Part shown: positions 1-8,500 of the stretch, piece by piece
Position numbering within the stretch: position 1 is the stretch's first letter
Layout: each line of letters starts with the position of its first letter
Source of the DNA: Pseudomonadota bacterium
GTDB taxonomy: Bacteria; Pseudomonadota; Alphaproteobacteria; Acetobacterales; Acetobacteraceae
DNA: 23,679 nt
Assembly (NCBI GenBank): GCA_021798375.1
Contig: JAJZHU010000005.1
Span: forward strand, 1 to 23,679
Reading direction: 5' to 3'
Notes under the pieces: model-generated
Database searches by the model: none
Seen by the model: the letters and a program-made list of their open reading frames with translations, nothing else
Told to the model about the DNA's origin: nothing
Position numbers and translations under genes: made by a program

Positions 1-1
1 T

Positions 2-1462
2 TCGGTGGTGTTCGGCGGCTTTTCGCCCGATAGCCTCGCCAACCGCATCCAGGATTGCGCCAGCACGCTGCTGATCTGCGCCGACGAGAGCCGCCGCGGC
101 GGCCGGCGCGTCAAGCTCAAGGCCAACGCCGACGAAGCCCTGGCCCAATGCCCGAGCATCGAACATGTGGTGGTGGTGGAAATCACCGGCGGCGATGTGC
201 CGCTGCAACCCGGCCGCGATCTTTCCTATACCAAACTGATGGCCGCCGCCTCGCCCATCAACCATGCCGAGCCGATGAACGCCGAAGACCCGCTGTTCAT
301 TCTTTATACCTCGGGCAGCACGGGCAAACCCAAGGGCGTGCTGCACACCATCGCCGGCTATCTGGTGTGGGCCAGCTTTACCTTTGAAAACGTGTTCGAT
401 TATCAGTCCGGCGAGGTGTTTTGGTGCACCGCCGATGTTGGCTGGGTCACCGGCCACACTTATGTCGTCTATGCCCCGCTGGCCGTCGGCGCCATCAGCC
501 TGATGTTCGAGGGCATCCCCAACTACCCCAACCACTCGCGCTTTTGGGAGGTGATCGACAAGCACCAGGTCAACATCTTCTACACCGCCCCCACCGCCAT
601 CCGCGCCCTGATGCGCGAAGGCGATGCCCCGGTTCGCGCCTGCTCCCGCAAATCGCTGCGCATTCTCGGCACGGTGGGCGAGCCGATCAACCCCGAAGCC
701 TGGCACTGGTACTATAATGTGGTCGGCGATGCCCGCTGCCCCATCGTCGATACCTGGTGGCAAACCGAAACCGGCGGCCATCTGATCACCGCCCTGCCCG
801 GCGCCACGCCGCTCAAGCCCGGCTCGGCCAGCCTGCCGCTGCCCGGCGTGTTTCCCGTGCTGGTCGATGGCGCGGGCAAGCTGCTGGAGGGCGCCATCGA
901 AGGCAATCTGTGCATCGCCGATAGTTGGCCCGGCCAGATGCGCAGCGTGTTCGGCGACCACGCCCGCTTCATCCAAACCTATTTCAGCACCTTCAAGGGT
1001 CTGTATTTCACCGGCGACGGCGCAAGACGCGACACCGACGGCTATTACTGGATCACCGGCCGGGCGGATGATGTGATCAACGTATCCGGCCACCGCATGG
1101 GCACCGCCGAGATCGAAAGCGCCCTGGTCGCCCATCACCACGTCGCCGAAGCCGCCGTGGTCGGCTTCCCGCACGATCTTAAAGGCCAGGGCATCTACGC
1201 CTATGTCACGCTCAACGCCGATGTCGAACCCAGCGACGCCTTGCGCAAGGAACTTATCGCCTGGGTCCGCCACGAAATCGGCCCCATCGCTGCCCCCGAC
1301 GCACTGCAATGGGCGCCTGGCCTGCCCAAAACCCGATCCGGCAAAATCATGCGGCGTATTTTGCGCAAGATCGCCGCCGGGGAAGTGGATGGGTTGGGCG
1401 ATACCTCGACCCTGGCCGATCCGGGCGTGGTGACGGAATTGGTGGATAACCGGGTGGGATAA
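2..1462 (+). CDS. acs: Acetyl-CoA synthetase, C-terminal part (5' end outside window)
   Basis: This enzyme activates acetate with ATP and CoA to acetyl-CoA through an acetyl-AMP intermediate in the cytoplasm. The visible 486 residues are open from the first bases in frame 2, starting SVVFGGFSPDSLANRI, which is internal in the family (about 650 residues), so roughly 160 N-terminal residues are missing. Visible motifs in order are the ATP-binding loop YTSGSTGKPKG (around nt 305-337), the acetate-pocket and adenylate motif DTWWQTETGG (around nt 748-777), the hinge region TGRADDVINVSGHR, and the C-terminal KTRSGKIMRR, whose second lysine (around nt 1342) is the catalytic and reversibly acetylated residue. 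The Trp in WWQTETGG and the overall match favour acetate over propionate as substrate. The gene is followed after 34 nt by a glutathione S-transferase gene on the same strand. A GTG at position 5 is not the real start. The family is certain; substrate choice is inferred. Confidence 0.96.
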   Translation, partial: SVVFGGFSPDSLANRIQDCASTLLICADESRRGGRRVKLKANADEALAQCPSIEHVVVVEITGGDVPLQPGRDLSYTKLMAAASPINHAEPMNAEDPLFILYTSGSTGKPKGVLHTIAGYLVWASFTFENVFDYQSGEVFWCTADVGWVTGHTYVVYAPLAVGAISLMFEGIPNYPNHSRFWEVIDKHQVNIFYTAPTAIRALMREGDAPVRACSRKSLRILGTVGEPINPEAWHWYYNVVGDARCPIVDTWWQTETGGHLITALPGATPLKPGSASLPLPGVFPVLVDGAGKLLEGAIEGNLCIADSWPGQMRSVFGDHARFIQTYFSTFKGLYFTGDGARRDTDGYYWITGRADDVINVSGHRMGTAEIESALVAHHHVAEAAVVGFPHDLKGQGIYAYVTLNADVEPSDALRKELIAWVRHEIGPIAAPDALQWAPGLPKTRSGKIMRRILRKIAAGEVDGLGDTSTLADPGVVTELVDNRVG

Positions 1463-1496
1463 GCGATTCTTACAAACCTTATCGAGGAGATGTATC

Positions 1497-2102
1497 TTGA
1501 AGCTATTTCTGAAACCCGGCGCTTGTTCGCTTTCCCCGCACATCGTGCTGCAGGAATCCGGATTGAAATATGAAACTGAAACCGTTGACCTTAAGGCCAA
1601 AGTAACCGCCAGCGGGGCCGATTACCGTGCCTTCAATCCCAACGGCTATGTCCCGGCACTGTTGCTGGATAGCGGCGAATTGCTGACGGAAGGTGCGGCT
1701 ATCGTTCAATATCTGGCTGATCTGGTGCCGGAAAAGAAACTGGCGCCTGTCAACGGCACGATCGAGCGTTACCGCTTGCAAAGCTGGTTGTCGTTCATCG
1801 GCACCGAATTACATAAATCCTTTACGCCGTTTTTCAATCCTGCCGCCAGCGAGGATTGGAAGGCCGGCGCCAGGGCGAACCTTGAACGCCGGTTGCCCTA
1901 TACCGACCAGCAACTCGCGGGGAAGCCTTATTTGATGGGTGACGATTTCACCGTCGCCGACGCCTATCTTTTCACGGTGTTGAATTGGGCCAAGCCGGTT
2001 GGTCTTGATCTTGGGAAGTGGACCAATCTGGTCGCTTTCCAAGCGCGCGTCGCCGCGCGGCCCGCGGTGCAGGCGGTGCTGAAGGCCGAGGGTCTGGTTT
2101 GA
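1497..2102 (+). CDS. gstA: Glutathione S-transferase, beta class (GstA-like)
   Basis: This is a cytosolic glutathione transferase that conjugates or reduces electrophiles with glutathione. At 201 residues it has the same length as E. coli GstA and aligns with it along its whole length from memory. The N-terminal thioredoxin-like half contains MKLFLKPGACSLSPHI, with Cys10 being the beta-class active-site cysteine, followed by the cis-proline region GYVPALLL and the glutathione-contacting LLTEGAAIVQYLAD. The C-terminal helical half carries FTVADAYLFTVLNWA, the usual N-capping-box region. The start codon is TTG at 1497, supported by GAGGAG at 1484-1489 seven bases upstream and by the conserved N-terminus; no ATG or GTG fits. 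Base composition is less GC-rich than in acs upstream, which may reflect transfer or simply lower expression. The physiological substrate cannot be read from sequence. Confidence 0.95.
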   Translation: MKLFLKPGACSLSPHIVLQESGLKYETETVDLKAKVTASGADYRAFNPNGYVPALLLDSGELLTEGAAIVQYLADLVPEKKLAPVNGTIERYRLQSWLSFIGTELHKSFTPFFNPAASEDWKAGARANLERRLPYTDQQLAGKPYLMGDDFTVADAYLFTVLNWAKPVGLDLGKWTNLVAFQARVAARPAVQAVLKAEGLV

Positions 2103-2110
2103 TTTTTAAA

Positions 2111-2154
2111 GCATGATCGCCGCAGGTTGAATGACACGTAGGCGTGAATCATGC
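2111..2154. repeat. Imperfect palindrome, part of an intergenic mosaic element
   Basis: GCATGAT at 2111-2117 pairs with ATCATGC at 2148-2154. CGCC at 2118-2121 pairs with GGCG at 2141-2144, leaving a 3-base bulge (2145-2147) and a loop at 2122-2140. On the minus strand the pattern TTTTTGTTTTTACGCATGAT...ATCATGCTTTAA resembles the widespread rhizobial intergenic palindromes (RIME/RPE type), recalled from memory. It lies between the 3' ends of two convergent genes. Confidence 0.6.
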
Positions 2155-2169
2155 GTAAAAACAAAAAGC

Positions 2170-2217
2170 CAGAGCAATATGCCATCACGTAACAGCACAT
2201 GATGGCATATTGCTCTG
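2170..2217 (-). terminator. Strong hairpin with T-tract, terminator of cysNC
   Basis: An 18-bp perfect inverted repeat (2170-2187 with 2200-2217) encloses a 12-base loop. Read on the minus strand, the stem begins 9 bases after the cysNC stop codon and is followed by GGCTTTTTGT, giving an intrinsic-terminator layout. On the plus strand the hairpin is not followed by a T-tract, but it could still protect the 3' end of the gst transcript. Confidence 0.75.
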
Positions 2218-2225
2218 ATCACAGC

Positions 2226-4094
2226 CTATCCGATCAACCCGCGGTCCCGCAGATAAACCACCACCTTCTCGGCCATCACGGTCGCGTCGGCTTCCACCGT
2301 CTTCAGGTGAATCTCTGCATTCTCCGGCGCCTCGTAAGGTGCGCTGATGCCGGTGAAATTCGGGATCTGCCCGGCGTCCGCCTTTACATACAGGCCCTTG
2401 GGATCGCGGCGGCGGCATTCGTCGATCGGGGTATCGACAAACACCTCGATAAATTCATGTTCCCCCACCCTCTCCCGCGCCGCGTCGCGCTCCGAACGAT
2501 AGGGCGAGATGAATGACACGATGGTGATCAGGCCGGCATCGGCGAACAGCGCCGCTACCTCGCCCACCCGGCGGATATTTTCCACCCGGTCGGATTCCGA
2601 GAACCCAAGATCGCGGTTCAGCCCATGGCGCACATTGTCGCCATCGAGCAAATAAGTATGCCGCCCCATGGCGAACAGGCGCTTTTCAACCAGATTGGCG
2701 ATGGTCGATTTGCCCGAACCAGACAGGCCGGTGAACCACAGCACCGCGGGCTTCTGCCCTTTTTGCGCGGCCCGCGCGGCGCGCGTCACGTCGAGTTTGT
2801 GCCAAACGATGTTGGAGGCGCGCGACAATTCATTGTCGATCATCCCCACCGCCACCGTGCCGTTGGTCTGGCGGTCGATCACGATGAAGCCGCCCAGATC
2901 GCGGCTGGTGGCATAGGGCTCGAACCCCACCGGATGCGACAGCGACAGATGTACCTTGGCCACATCATTCAGCACCAGCGTGTCGGCGTGCAGTTTCTCG
3001 CGCGTGTTCACATCGATGCGGTGGCGGATCCGGGTGATCGTGCCCGGCAAGACGCGCGTGCCGATCTTGAACAGATAATCGCGCCCCGCCATCATCGGCG
3101 CATCGGTGAGCCAGATCATATGCGCGGCAAACTTGTCCGACGCCAACGGCGGATGTTCGGCATCGGCCAACACGTTGCCGCGCGAGGCGTCGATTTCGTC
3201 TTCCAGCGTGATCGTCACCGCGTCGCCGGCAATCGCTTCCGCCACGTCGCCATCGAATGTGACGATCCGCGCCACCTTGCTGGCAATGCCCGAACCCGCC
3301 ACTTCGATCGTATCGCCCGGACGCACCCGCCCGGTGGCGATCGTGCCCGAAAACCCGCGGAAATTCAGGTTGGGACGATTGACCCACTGCACCGGCATGC
3401 GGAACGGCAGATCGCGGGTGTCGTCCTCGACCTCGATATTCTCAAGCACCGCAAGCAGCGGCTCGCCCCGGAACCACGGCGTGTTGGGGCTTTTTTCGAT
3501 CATGTTATCGCCAAACCGCGCCGAAAGCGGGATCGGCGTGATCGATTTAAACCCGGCCGAGGCCGCCGCCTGGCGATAATCGCCGACGATACGTTCGAAC
3601 AAAGCGGCGTCGAAGCCCATCAGATCCATCTTGTTCACCGCCAGAATCACGTGGCGAATGCTCATCAAGCTGAGGATGAAACTATGGCGCCGGGTTTGCG
3701 TCAGCACGCCCTTGCGCGCGTCGATCAACACGATCGCCACGTCCGAGGTCGAGGCCGCGGTGGCCATGTTGCGGGTATATTGCTCGTGGCCGGGGCAATC
3801 GGCGATGATGAAGCGGCGCTGCGGCGTGGTGGCAAAACGATAGGCCACGTCGATGGTGATGCCCTGCTCGCGCTCGGCCTCCAACCCATCCAACAACAAG
3901 GCGAAATCAATATCTTCGCCGGTGGTGCCATGCTTTACGCTGTCGCGCGTGAGCGAGCTCAACTGATCGTCGAGAATCATCTTGGTGTCGTGCAGCAACC
4001 GCCCGATCAGGGTGGATTTGCCATCATCGACACTGCCGCAGGTCATCACACGCAGCAGGCCGCGCTCGGCCACTTTGGGGGCGATGTCATCCAT
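2226..4094 (-). CDS. cysNC: Bifunctional sulfate adenylyltransferase subunit 1 / adenylylsulfate kinase
   Basis: This protein couples GTP hydrolysis to formation of adenosine 5'-phosphosulfate (APS) together with CysD, then phosphorylates APS to PAPS. It has 622 residues in two fused parts. Residues 1 to about 440 form the CysN translation-factor GTPase, with G1 GSVDDGKST (20-28), G3 DCPGH (99-103) and G4 NKMD (154-157), followed by EF-Tu-like beta domains. Residues about 445-622 form the CysC APS kinase, with P-loop GLSGSGKST (456-464), the DGDNVRHGL segment and FISPYRSERDAAR containing the family serine. The start is the ATG one base after the cysD stop (TGA-G-ATG), so the pair is translationally coupled. 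A strong terminator follows. Making PAPS supports either assimilatory sulfate reduction or sulfotransferases. No reductase gene (cysH, cysI) or sulfotransferase is visible in the window. Confidence 0.98.
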   Translation of the reverse strand: MDDIAPKVAERGLLRVMTCGSVDDGKSTLIGRLLHDTKMILDDQLSSLTRDSVKHGTTGEDIDFALLLDGLEAEREQGITIDVAYRFATTPQRRFIIADCPGHEQYTRNMATAASTSDVAIVLIDARKGVLTQTRRHSFILSLMSIRHVILAVNKMDLMGFDAALFERIVGDYRQAAASAGFKSITPIPLSARFGDNMIEKSPNTPWFRGEPLLAVLENIEVEDDTRDLPFRMPVQWVNRPNLNFRGFSGTIATGRVRPGDTIEVAGSGIASKVARIVTFDGDVAEAIAGDAVTITLEDEIDASRGNVLADAEHPPLASDKFAAHMIWLTDAPMMAGRDYLFKIGTRVLPGTITRIRHRIDVNTREKLHADTLVLNDVAKVHLSLSHPVGFEPYATSRDLGGFIVIDRQTNGTVAVGMIDNELSRASNIVWHKLDVTRAARAAQKGQKPAVLWFTGLSGSGKSTIANLVEKRLFAMGRHTYLLDGDNVRHGLNRDLGFSESDRVENIRRVGEVAALFADAGLITIVSFISPYRSERDAARERVGEHEFIEVFVDTPIDECRRRDPKGLYVKADAGQIPNFTGISAPYEAPENAEIHLKTVEADATVMAEKVVVYLRDRGLIG

Positions 4095-4095
4095 C

Positions 4096-5010
4096 TCAGA
4101 AATACCCCTCCCGCTTTTTACGTTCCATGCTATCGGACGGATCGCGGTCGATCAGACGGTTGCCGCGCTCGGATGTGGTGACGGCCAGCGTCTCGCGCAC
4201 GATGGCCTCCAACGTATCGGCATCGGATTCCACCGCACCGGTGAGCGGGTAGCAGCCCAACGAGCGGAACCGCACCTTCTTCATCATCGGCACTTCGCCC
4301 GGCAGCAAGCGCATCCGCTCGTCCTCAACCATGATCAGACTGCCGTCGCGTTCCACCACTGGACGCTCGGCAGCGAAATACAGCGGCACCAAGGGGATGT
4401 TTTCTTGCAGAATATACTGCCAGATGTCCTGCTCGGTCCAATTCGACAGCGGAAACACCCGCATCGATTCGCCGGCATGGACGCGGCCATTGTAGAGCCG
4501 CCAAAACTCGGGCCGCTGATTCTTCGGGTCCCATGCATGGGTGGCGGTGCGGAACGAAAAAATCCGCTCCTTGGCGCGCGATTTCTCCTCGTCGCGCCGT
4601 GCGCCGCCGAACGCCGCATCAAAGCCGTGCGCGGTCAGCGCGGCCTTCAGCGCCTCGGTCTTCATCGCGTGGGTGTAATAGCCGCCATCGTCGAACGGAT
4701 TGACGCCCTTGGCCTTGGCTTCCTCGTTGCTTGCCACGATCAGGCGGAGACCCAGCTTTTCGGCCATCATGTCGCGGTGCTTGATCATCGCGCTGAACTT
4801 CCAGCCGGTATCGATGTGCAACAGCGGGAACGGAATGGGCGAGGGGAAAAACGCTTTTTCCATCAACCGCAACAACACCGAACTGTCTTTGCCGATCGAA
4901 TACAGAAACACCGGAGCCCGGCATTCCGCCGCGACTTCACGGATGATGTGAAGACTTTCGTTCTCCAGCCTTTTCAGGTGCGAACGGTGATCCGAGGCGG
5001 GCAGTGACAT
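4096..5010 (-). CDS. cysD: Sulfate adenylyltransferase subunit 2
   Basis: This is the catalytic adenylyltransferase of ATP sulfurylase, which forms APS from ATP and sulfate in complex with the CysN GTPase. With the ATG at 5010 the protein has 304 residues, close to the E. coli enzyme (302). Motifs are DHRSHLKRLENESLHIIREV at the N-terminus, the PP-loop variant YSIGKDSSVLL (about residues 37-47), LLHIDTGWKF, and the C-terminal SERGNRLIDRD and KKREGYF, typical of CysD. A TTG at 5034 would add 8 residues (M-AYRPDYR). I prefer the ATG because family N-termini begin just before the DH..HL segment, but neither start has a strong ribosome site. It is the first gene of the cysD-cysNC operon. The promoter should lie between 5010 and 5122, or further upstream if the small ORF at 5122-5253 is co-transcribed. 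Confidence 0.96.
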   Translation of the reverse strand: MSLPASDHRSHLKRLENESLHIIREVAAECRAPVFLYSIGKDSSVLLRLMEKAFFPSPIPFPLLHIDTGWKFSAMIKHRDMMAEKLGLRLIVASNEEAKAKGVNPFDDGGYYTHAMKTEALKAALTAHGFDAAFGGARRDEEKSRAKERIFSFRTATHAWDPKNQRPEFWRLYNGRVHAGESMRVFPLSNWTEQDIWQYILQENIPLVPLYFAAERPVVERDGSLIMVEDERMRLLPGEVPMMKKVRFRSLGCYPLTGAVESDADTLEAIVRETLAVTTSERGNRLIDRDPSDSMERKKREGYF

Positions 5011-5054
5011 GCGATAATCCGGTCTATAGGCCAAGTATTAATGCTGATTCGCCA

Positions 5055-5071
5055 AGACGGCTCATCCGTCT
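5055..5071 (-). other. Small hairpin in the cysD leader
   Basis: AGACGG at 5055-5060 and CCGTCT at 5066-5071 form a 6-bp stem with a 5-base loop, about 45 bases upstream of the cysD ATG on the minus strand. No T-tract follows, so it is not a convincing terminator. It may be a leader structure or chance. Confidence 0.25.
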
Positions 5072-5121
5072 CTGTGGAATAGATGGCCGATAGGCATCAA
5101 ATACGCAAGTCTTTTGTTGAT

Positions 5122-5253
5122 TTAAAAAGCGCGGCTCGCGATCTCCCGATGCAACGGCGCGCCGGCTACCAAACTTGGCCGCAAAGCACCCCACAGCCCC
5201 AAAAGCCCCACCACCAACAAGCCCACCCGCCAATAACCGTTCAAATGAACCAT
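5122..5253 (-). CDS. Candidate 43-residue single-pass membrane peptide
   Basis: This short ORF begins at an ATG (5253-5251) preceded by GAGG with 5-base spacing and ends in TAA. The predicted peptide begins MVHLNGYWRVGLLVVGLLGL, continues through WGALRPSL and ends REIASRAF. Residues about 9-23 form one hydrophobic segment, flanked by an Arg on the N-side and basic residues on the C-side, as in small bacterial membrane proteins. A TTG five codons upstream is a possible alternative start. The ORF lies between cysD and smc, codirectional with both, in an otherwise gene-free region, and a CtrA-like box lies 48 bases upstream. I do not recognise a family. The ribosome site and amphipathic layout support it; shortness and lack of homology evidence limit confidence. 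Confidence 0.42.
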   Translation of the reverse strand: MVHLNGYWRVGLLVVGLLGLWGALRPSLVAGAPLHREIASRAF

Positions 5254-5300
5254 AACCGCCTCACGCAATCGTCTTGATCAGAAGACTATCCGCCAAGCAA

Positions 5301-5316
5301 GTTAGCCGCGGATTAA
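5301..5316 (-). promoter_or_regulatory. CtrA-like box upstream of small membrane ORF
   Basis: On the minus strand the sequence reads TTAA, seven bases, then CTAAC. This is one mismatch from the TTAA-N7-TTAAC consensus known for the alphaproteobacterial cell-cycle regulator CtrA. It lies 48 bases upstream of the ATG of the 43-residue ORF. A 16-base match with one mismatch can occur by chance, so this is only a candidate. Confidence 0.25.
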
Positions 5317-5439
5317 GGCGGTCTGTGGCCGGGGTTGCGGCGAAAAAATGGCAACTTGCCCGTTCCGGACCCCATGCCGTCTTAACGCGGCCATTGGCTA
5401 TTGGAACATGACGAGGCATACTCGGCCACCGCGCAGTGT

Positions 5440-5524
5440 TGTAGGTCGGGCAACGCCCGACATTGTCCGAAAATTTCCTGGCCTATGGCAAGGGTCCAAA
5501 ATGTCGGGCGTTGCCCGACCTACA
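5440..5524. repeat. Pair of inverted REP-like palindromes (REPIN-like unit)
   Basis: A 25-base arm at 5440-5464 is repeated as a perfect reverse complement at 5500-5524, with a 35-base spacer. Each arm is itself a hairpin: GTCGGGC, AAC (or GTT), GCCCGAC. Two head-to-head short palindromes of this size match the layout of REPINs, which are mobilised by RAYT transposases. No RAYT gene is present in the window. Confidence 0.7.
5500..5524 (-). terminator. REP-arm hairpin serving as possible smc terminator
   Basis: On the minus strand, the 7-bp stem GTCGGGC/GCCCGAC with a 3-base loop begins 13 bases after the smc stop codon. It is followed by ATTTTGG, a short T-run. REP-type hairpins often cap transcripts. 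Function as a terminator is inferred. Confidence 0.45.
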
Positions 5525-5532
5525 CTCGCTGG

Positions 5533-8500
5533 CTACCCCGTCACCATCTCCACCGCCTTCCCCAAATCCACCGACAGCAGCCGCGATATCCCCCGCTCCT
5601 GCATTGTCACCCCATACAGCCGGTCCATCCGCGACATGGTCAGCGGGTGATGCGTCACCACCAGAAACCGCGTTTCGGTCTCGCGCACCATGTCTTCCAA
5701 CAGCGTGCAGAACCTATCCACGTTGGCGTCGTCCAGCGGCGCGTCCACTTCGTCGAGCACTGAAATCGGCGCCGGGTTGCAGCGGAACACCGCAAAGATC
5801 AGCGACAGCGCGGTGAGCGCCTGTTCGCCGCCCGAAAGCAACGACAATGTGGCCAGTTTCTTCCCCGGCGGCTGGGCGTAAATTTCCAACCCCGCCTGCA
5901 GCACATCGTCCGAGCCGGTCAGCGCCAGATGCGCCCGGCCGCCGCCGAACATGCGGGCGAACAGGGTTTGAAAATGCCGATCCACTTCGGCGAATACGGC
6001 GGACAGACGTTCCCGCCCCTCGCGGTTCAGGTGCCCGATCGAGCCGCGCAGCTTGGCGATGGCGCTGGTCAGTTCGCCTTTTTCCCGCTCGATGGTGGAA
6101 ATCTTGGTTTCCACCTCCTCGGCCTCCATCTCGGCGCGCAGATTGACCGGCCCCATCTCCTCACGCTCGCGCGTCAGCCGTTCCAATTTCCGCCGCGCCC
6201 GTTCCTCGGCGGCGGGGGTTGGATCTTCGGGCAACGAAGGCAAGGCGGATTCCTCGCCGAACCGTTCGATGATCCGCTCCATCACCGAGCCCCAGGCGTG
6301 ATCGGCCTGGGCCACCGCACCTTCCGCCCGCACCTCGGCCTCGCGCAGCCGCGCCTGATCATGTTCCCACGCCCGCGCCGCCCGGTCCGCCTCCAACGCC
6401 TGCGTTTCCGCCAATCGCAATGCCTGATCGGCGGCGCTCCAATGCGCGGAAGCCCCGGCCTCTTCCTCGGTCGCCTGCATCCGCCGCGCCGCGATCTGCT
6501 CGGGTGCGCCAGCCACAGCGGCCTGCTCGGCCAAGGCCTCCACCCGGCGCGCGGCGAGATCCGTCACCCGCTGCACCGCATCCCGCCCGCGCTCGCCCCA
6601 ATTTTCGCGCTCATGGGCCAAAGTCGCCGCCCGGCGCGCCCGCTCGGCCTGTTCGCGCACCAAGCCGTCACGCGCCGCCCGCGCCTCGGATTCCTGCCGG
6701 CGCGCCACACTTAACAATTGCCGCGCCTGGTCCACTGCCGCCCGCGCCGCCGCCAGGGCGCCCTCATCGGTCTTTTGCGCCACCGCCTCGGCCAGCCGGG
6801 CCACGCTTTCGTCCACTTCGGGCCGCAACCGCTGCAACTGCTCGGTTAAGTGATTCAATCTGGAAAGCGCCGTCGCGGCCTGCGATTTCAATTGCATCGC
6901 CGCCGCCCGCCCGCGTTCCAGCCTTTGTTCGGCCTCGCGCCGGGCGTTGCGCGCCGCCGCGTCCGCCGCCACCACGCCACGTTCGGCCTGATCGGCCTCG
7001 GCCCGTACCGCCCGCGCCTTTTGCACGGCGTCATTGGCCTCGGCCAATTTCCCCTGCAATCCCGCCAATCTGTTGCGCTGCTGCAACCGCACGCTGGCCG
7101 GCGTTTTCGCCCCGGCGCGGATCACATAGCCATCCCACCGCCACACCCCGCCGGCGCGGCTGACCAAAATCTGCCCCGGCCGCAATTGCGCGTGCAACGA
7201 CTGCCCCAGATGATCATGTTCGACCACGCCGATAAACGCCAGGGCCCGCACCAAAGCCGCCGGCGCCTCGACCAGATCCGCCACCACCACCACGCCTTCG
7301 GGCCAGGGCGAGCGTTCCAGCCCCTCCAACTCCCGCCAATGCCGCGCGGCCGCTTCATTGGCCGCCGCCGCCAATTCCTCGCCCAAGGCCGCCCCCAAAG
7401 CCAATTCCAACCCGGCGGGCACCTGCAACCGATCCACCATCGACGGCCATTTTTCGCCGTCCCTGGTGGCCAAAAGCTCGGTCAGCGCCTCCACCTCGGC
7501 GGATAATTTCACCCGCACCGACTCGGCCTGGCTCATCGCCTCGCGCGCCTTGAACACCGCCGATTGCGCCTCCATCCGCCCACGCTCGGCTTCTTCCAAA
7601 GCGCGGCGCGCCGCATCCAGATCTTCCTGCGCCCGCGCCAGATCGGCCTCCGCCGCCTCTATTTTCGCCACCGGCACAATCTGCGCCTCGGCCTGCACAT
7701 GTTCGGCTGCCAACCGCGCCAACTGCCCGCGCGCACGCGCCACGGCCTGTTCGGACTGCGCCAAAAGCTGGGCAAATGCCTGCGCCTGCGCCTGTTGCTG
7801 CGCGGCCTTGTCGGTGGCCCGATGCGCCTCGCTTTCGGCCTCGCGCGCCTGATCGCTGGCCAAAATCAGCGCCGACCCGGCCGCCTCGATCAACCCCGGC
7901 GATGCCGCCTCGGCCGCTTCGACCCGCGCCGCTTCTTCCGCCACCCGCGCCAAAGCCGCTGCGGCGTCGCGTTCCAACTGCTGCGCGTGGGCCATGTCGC
8001 GCTCGATCTGCCCGATCCTGGCGCCCGCCGCCCGTGCTTCCTGTTCGGCCCGCGCCAGATCCGCCTCGACCTGCTCGCGCACCAACCGCGCCCGTTCGCG
8101 CGAGGTGCGCAATTCGGATTCCCGCAGCCGCAAAGGCGGCAACACGGCCGCCGCCGCTTCCGCCAATCCCTGCGCCTTGGTCACCGCCAGCCCCGCCGCC
8201 GCGGTCAGCACGGTCGATTCCAACAGCGTTTTTTTGGCCGCCGCGCGCTCCAACTCGGCCCGGCCCTTTTGCAGCGCGAGCAACTCGCCCTCCGCCGCCC
8301 GGCACAAACCATTGATATTGCGATACCGCGCCGCCTGCCGCGCCTGACGCTTCAAGCCTTCAAGCTGCCCTTCCAACTGCCCGCGCAAATCCTCGGCGCG
8401 TTCCAGATTAAGCTCGGCGGCGCGTAATTTCAGCTCGGCCTCGTGGCGGCGCGCGTGCAACCCGGTGATGCCGGCGGCCTCTTCCAATATCTGCCGCCGT

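Larger units (their letters stand above)
5254..5532. other. Non-coding stretch between smc and the small membrane ORF
   Basis: I see no convincing gene here. The stretch holds a CtrA-like box at 5301-5316 and a pair of inverted REP-like palindromes at 5440-5524. The rest (5317-5439) shows no tRNA, strong hairpin or good ORF. Plus-strand ORFs crossing it run into the antisense of smc and lack ribosome sites. Confidence 0.6.

Noticed and set aside
2625..4181. 518-codon open frame on the plus strand, opposite cysNC
   Set aside because: It lies exactly antisense to a certain gene. Its composition (rich in His, Arg, Ala, Gly, Gln) is that of a GC-driven shadow frame, with no domain and no ribosome site.
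5254..5440. Possible structured RNA or tRNA between smc and the small ORF
   Set aside because: No cloverleaf, TTCGA-type T-loop or long stem could be found apart from the REP-like arms.
5348..5650. 100-codon plus-strand ORF through the REP-like palindromes into antisense smc
   Set aside because: Half of it is repeat sequence and half is antisense to the smc C-terminus. No ribosome site was seen.
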